Part shown: positions 7,049 through 7,074 of the stretch, piece by piece
Layout: every line of letters begins with the position of its first letter
Position numbering within the stretch: position 1 is the stretch's first letter
Assembly: GCA_903913355.1 (NCBI GenBank)
Contig: CAIWKU010000334.1
Location: 1-7,074, forward strand
From: an uncultured Bacteroidota bacterium
GTDB taxonomy: Bacteria > Bacteroidota > Bacteroidia > Chitinophagales > Chitinophagaceae
Length of the DNA stretch: 7,074 nt
Direction: 5' to 3'
Made by a program: the position numbers and the translations under genes
The notes under the pieces: model-generated
Told to the model about the DNA's origin: nothing
What the model saw: only the letters and a program-made list of their open reading frames with translations
Database searches by the model: none

Positions 7049-7074
7049 CTATAATTCCTTACTGTATACTTTCA
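7049..7074 (-). CDS. Possible C-terminal tail of a gene upstream of glgC, cut by right edge
   Basis: In one - strand frame the last 26 bases read K-V-Y-S-K-E-L followed by TAG (7051-7049), entering from the right edge. A hairpin with a short T run lies about 50 bp further on, as expected after a gene end. The residues resemble the kind of tail seen in glycogen synthase, which is often next to glgC, but seven residues cannot identify a protein. The other two frames stop at once or have only a short open stretch. This is a suggestion only. Confidence 0.22.

Overview
The window looks like chromosomal DNA of a Bacteroidota bacterium, most likely of the Chitinophagaceae/Chitinophagales type; the family-level placement is tentative. 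The evidence is the gene content: a carboxy-terminal outer-membrane beta-barrel of the TonB-receptor type next to a GLPGLI-family protein, and a SusA-like GH13 enzyme with a Bacteroidota-style signal peptide ending in Q-A-Q. The moderately AT-rich composition and the lack of recognisable Shine-Dalgarno sequences before the starts fit too. No RNA gene, insertion sequence, CRISPR array or long repeat was seen.

Layout. On the + strand, 1-1112 is the C-terminal part of an outer-membrane beta-barrel protein running off the left edge, followed after 20 bp by a complete exported GLPGLI-family gene (1133-1873). A 15-bp hairpin with A and T tracts (1899-1934) sits in the convergent gap and can terminate transcription from both sides. 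Everything to the right is on the - strand. In transcription order these are: a possible gene tail and hairpin at the right edge (7049-7072 and 6975-6998), glgC (6913-5630), a perfect 16-bp terminator (5606-5569), an SLC45/GPH-like MFS sugar transporter (5517-4135), an exported cyclomaltodextrinase/neopullulanase-type GH13 enzyme (4102-2234), and a small cold-shock-domain protein (2204-2010).

How the genes may work together. The right two-thirds is an alpha-glucan locus. The GH13 enzyme should cut maltodextrins or cyclodextrins in the periplasm, and the MFS protein should carry the resulting maltose-type sugars across the inner membrane. GlgC activates glucose-1-phosphate to ADP-glucose for glycogen. 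The transporter, GH13 and cold-shock genes are co-directional with gaps of 32 and 29 bp and probably share a transcript that starts just after the glgC terminator. The left pair (barrel plus GLPGLI) is a separate convergent unit of a type that recurs in Bacteroidota and whose function is poorly known.

The window is mostly ordinary. No convincing new system was found. The points most worth a second look are the barrel/GLPGLI pair, the cold-shock gene at the end of the maltodextrin operon, the start codons of two genes, and the two window edges.
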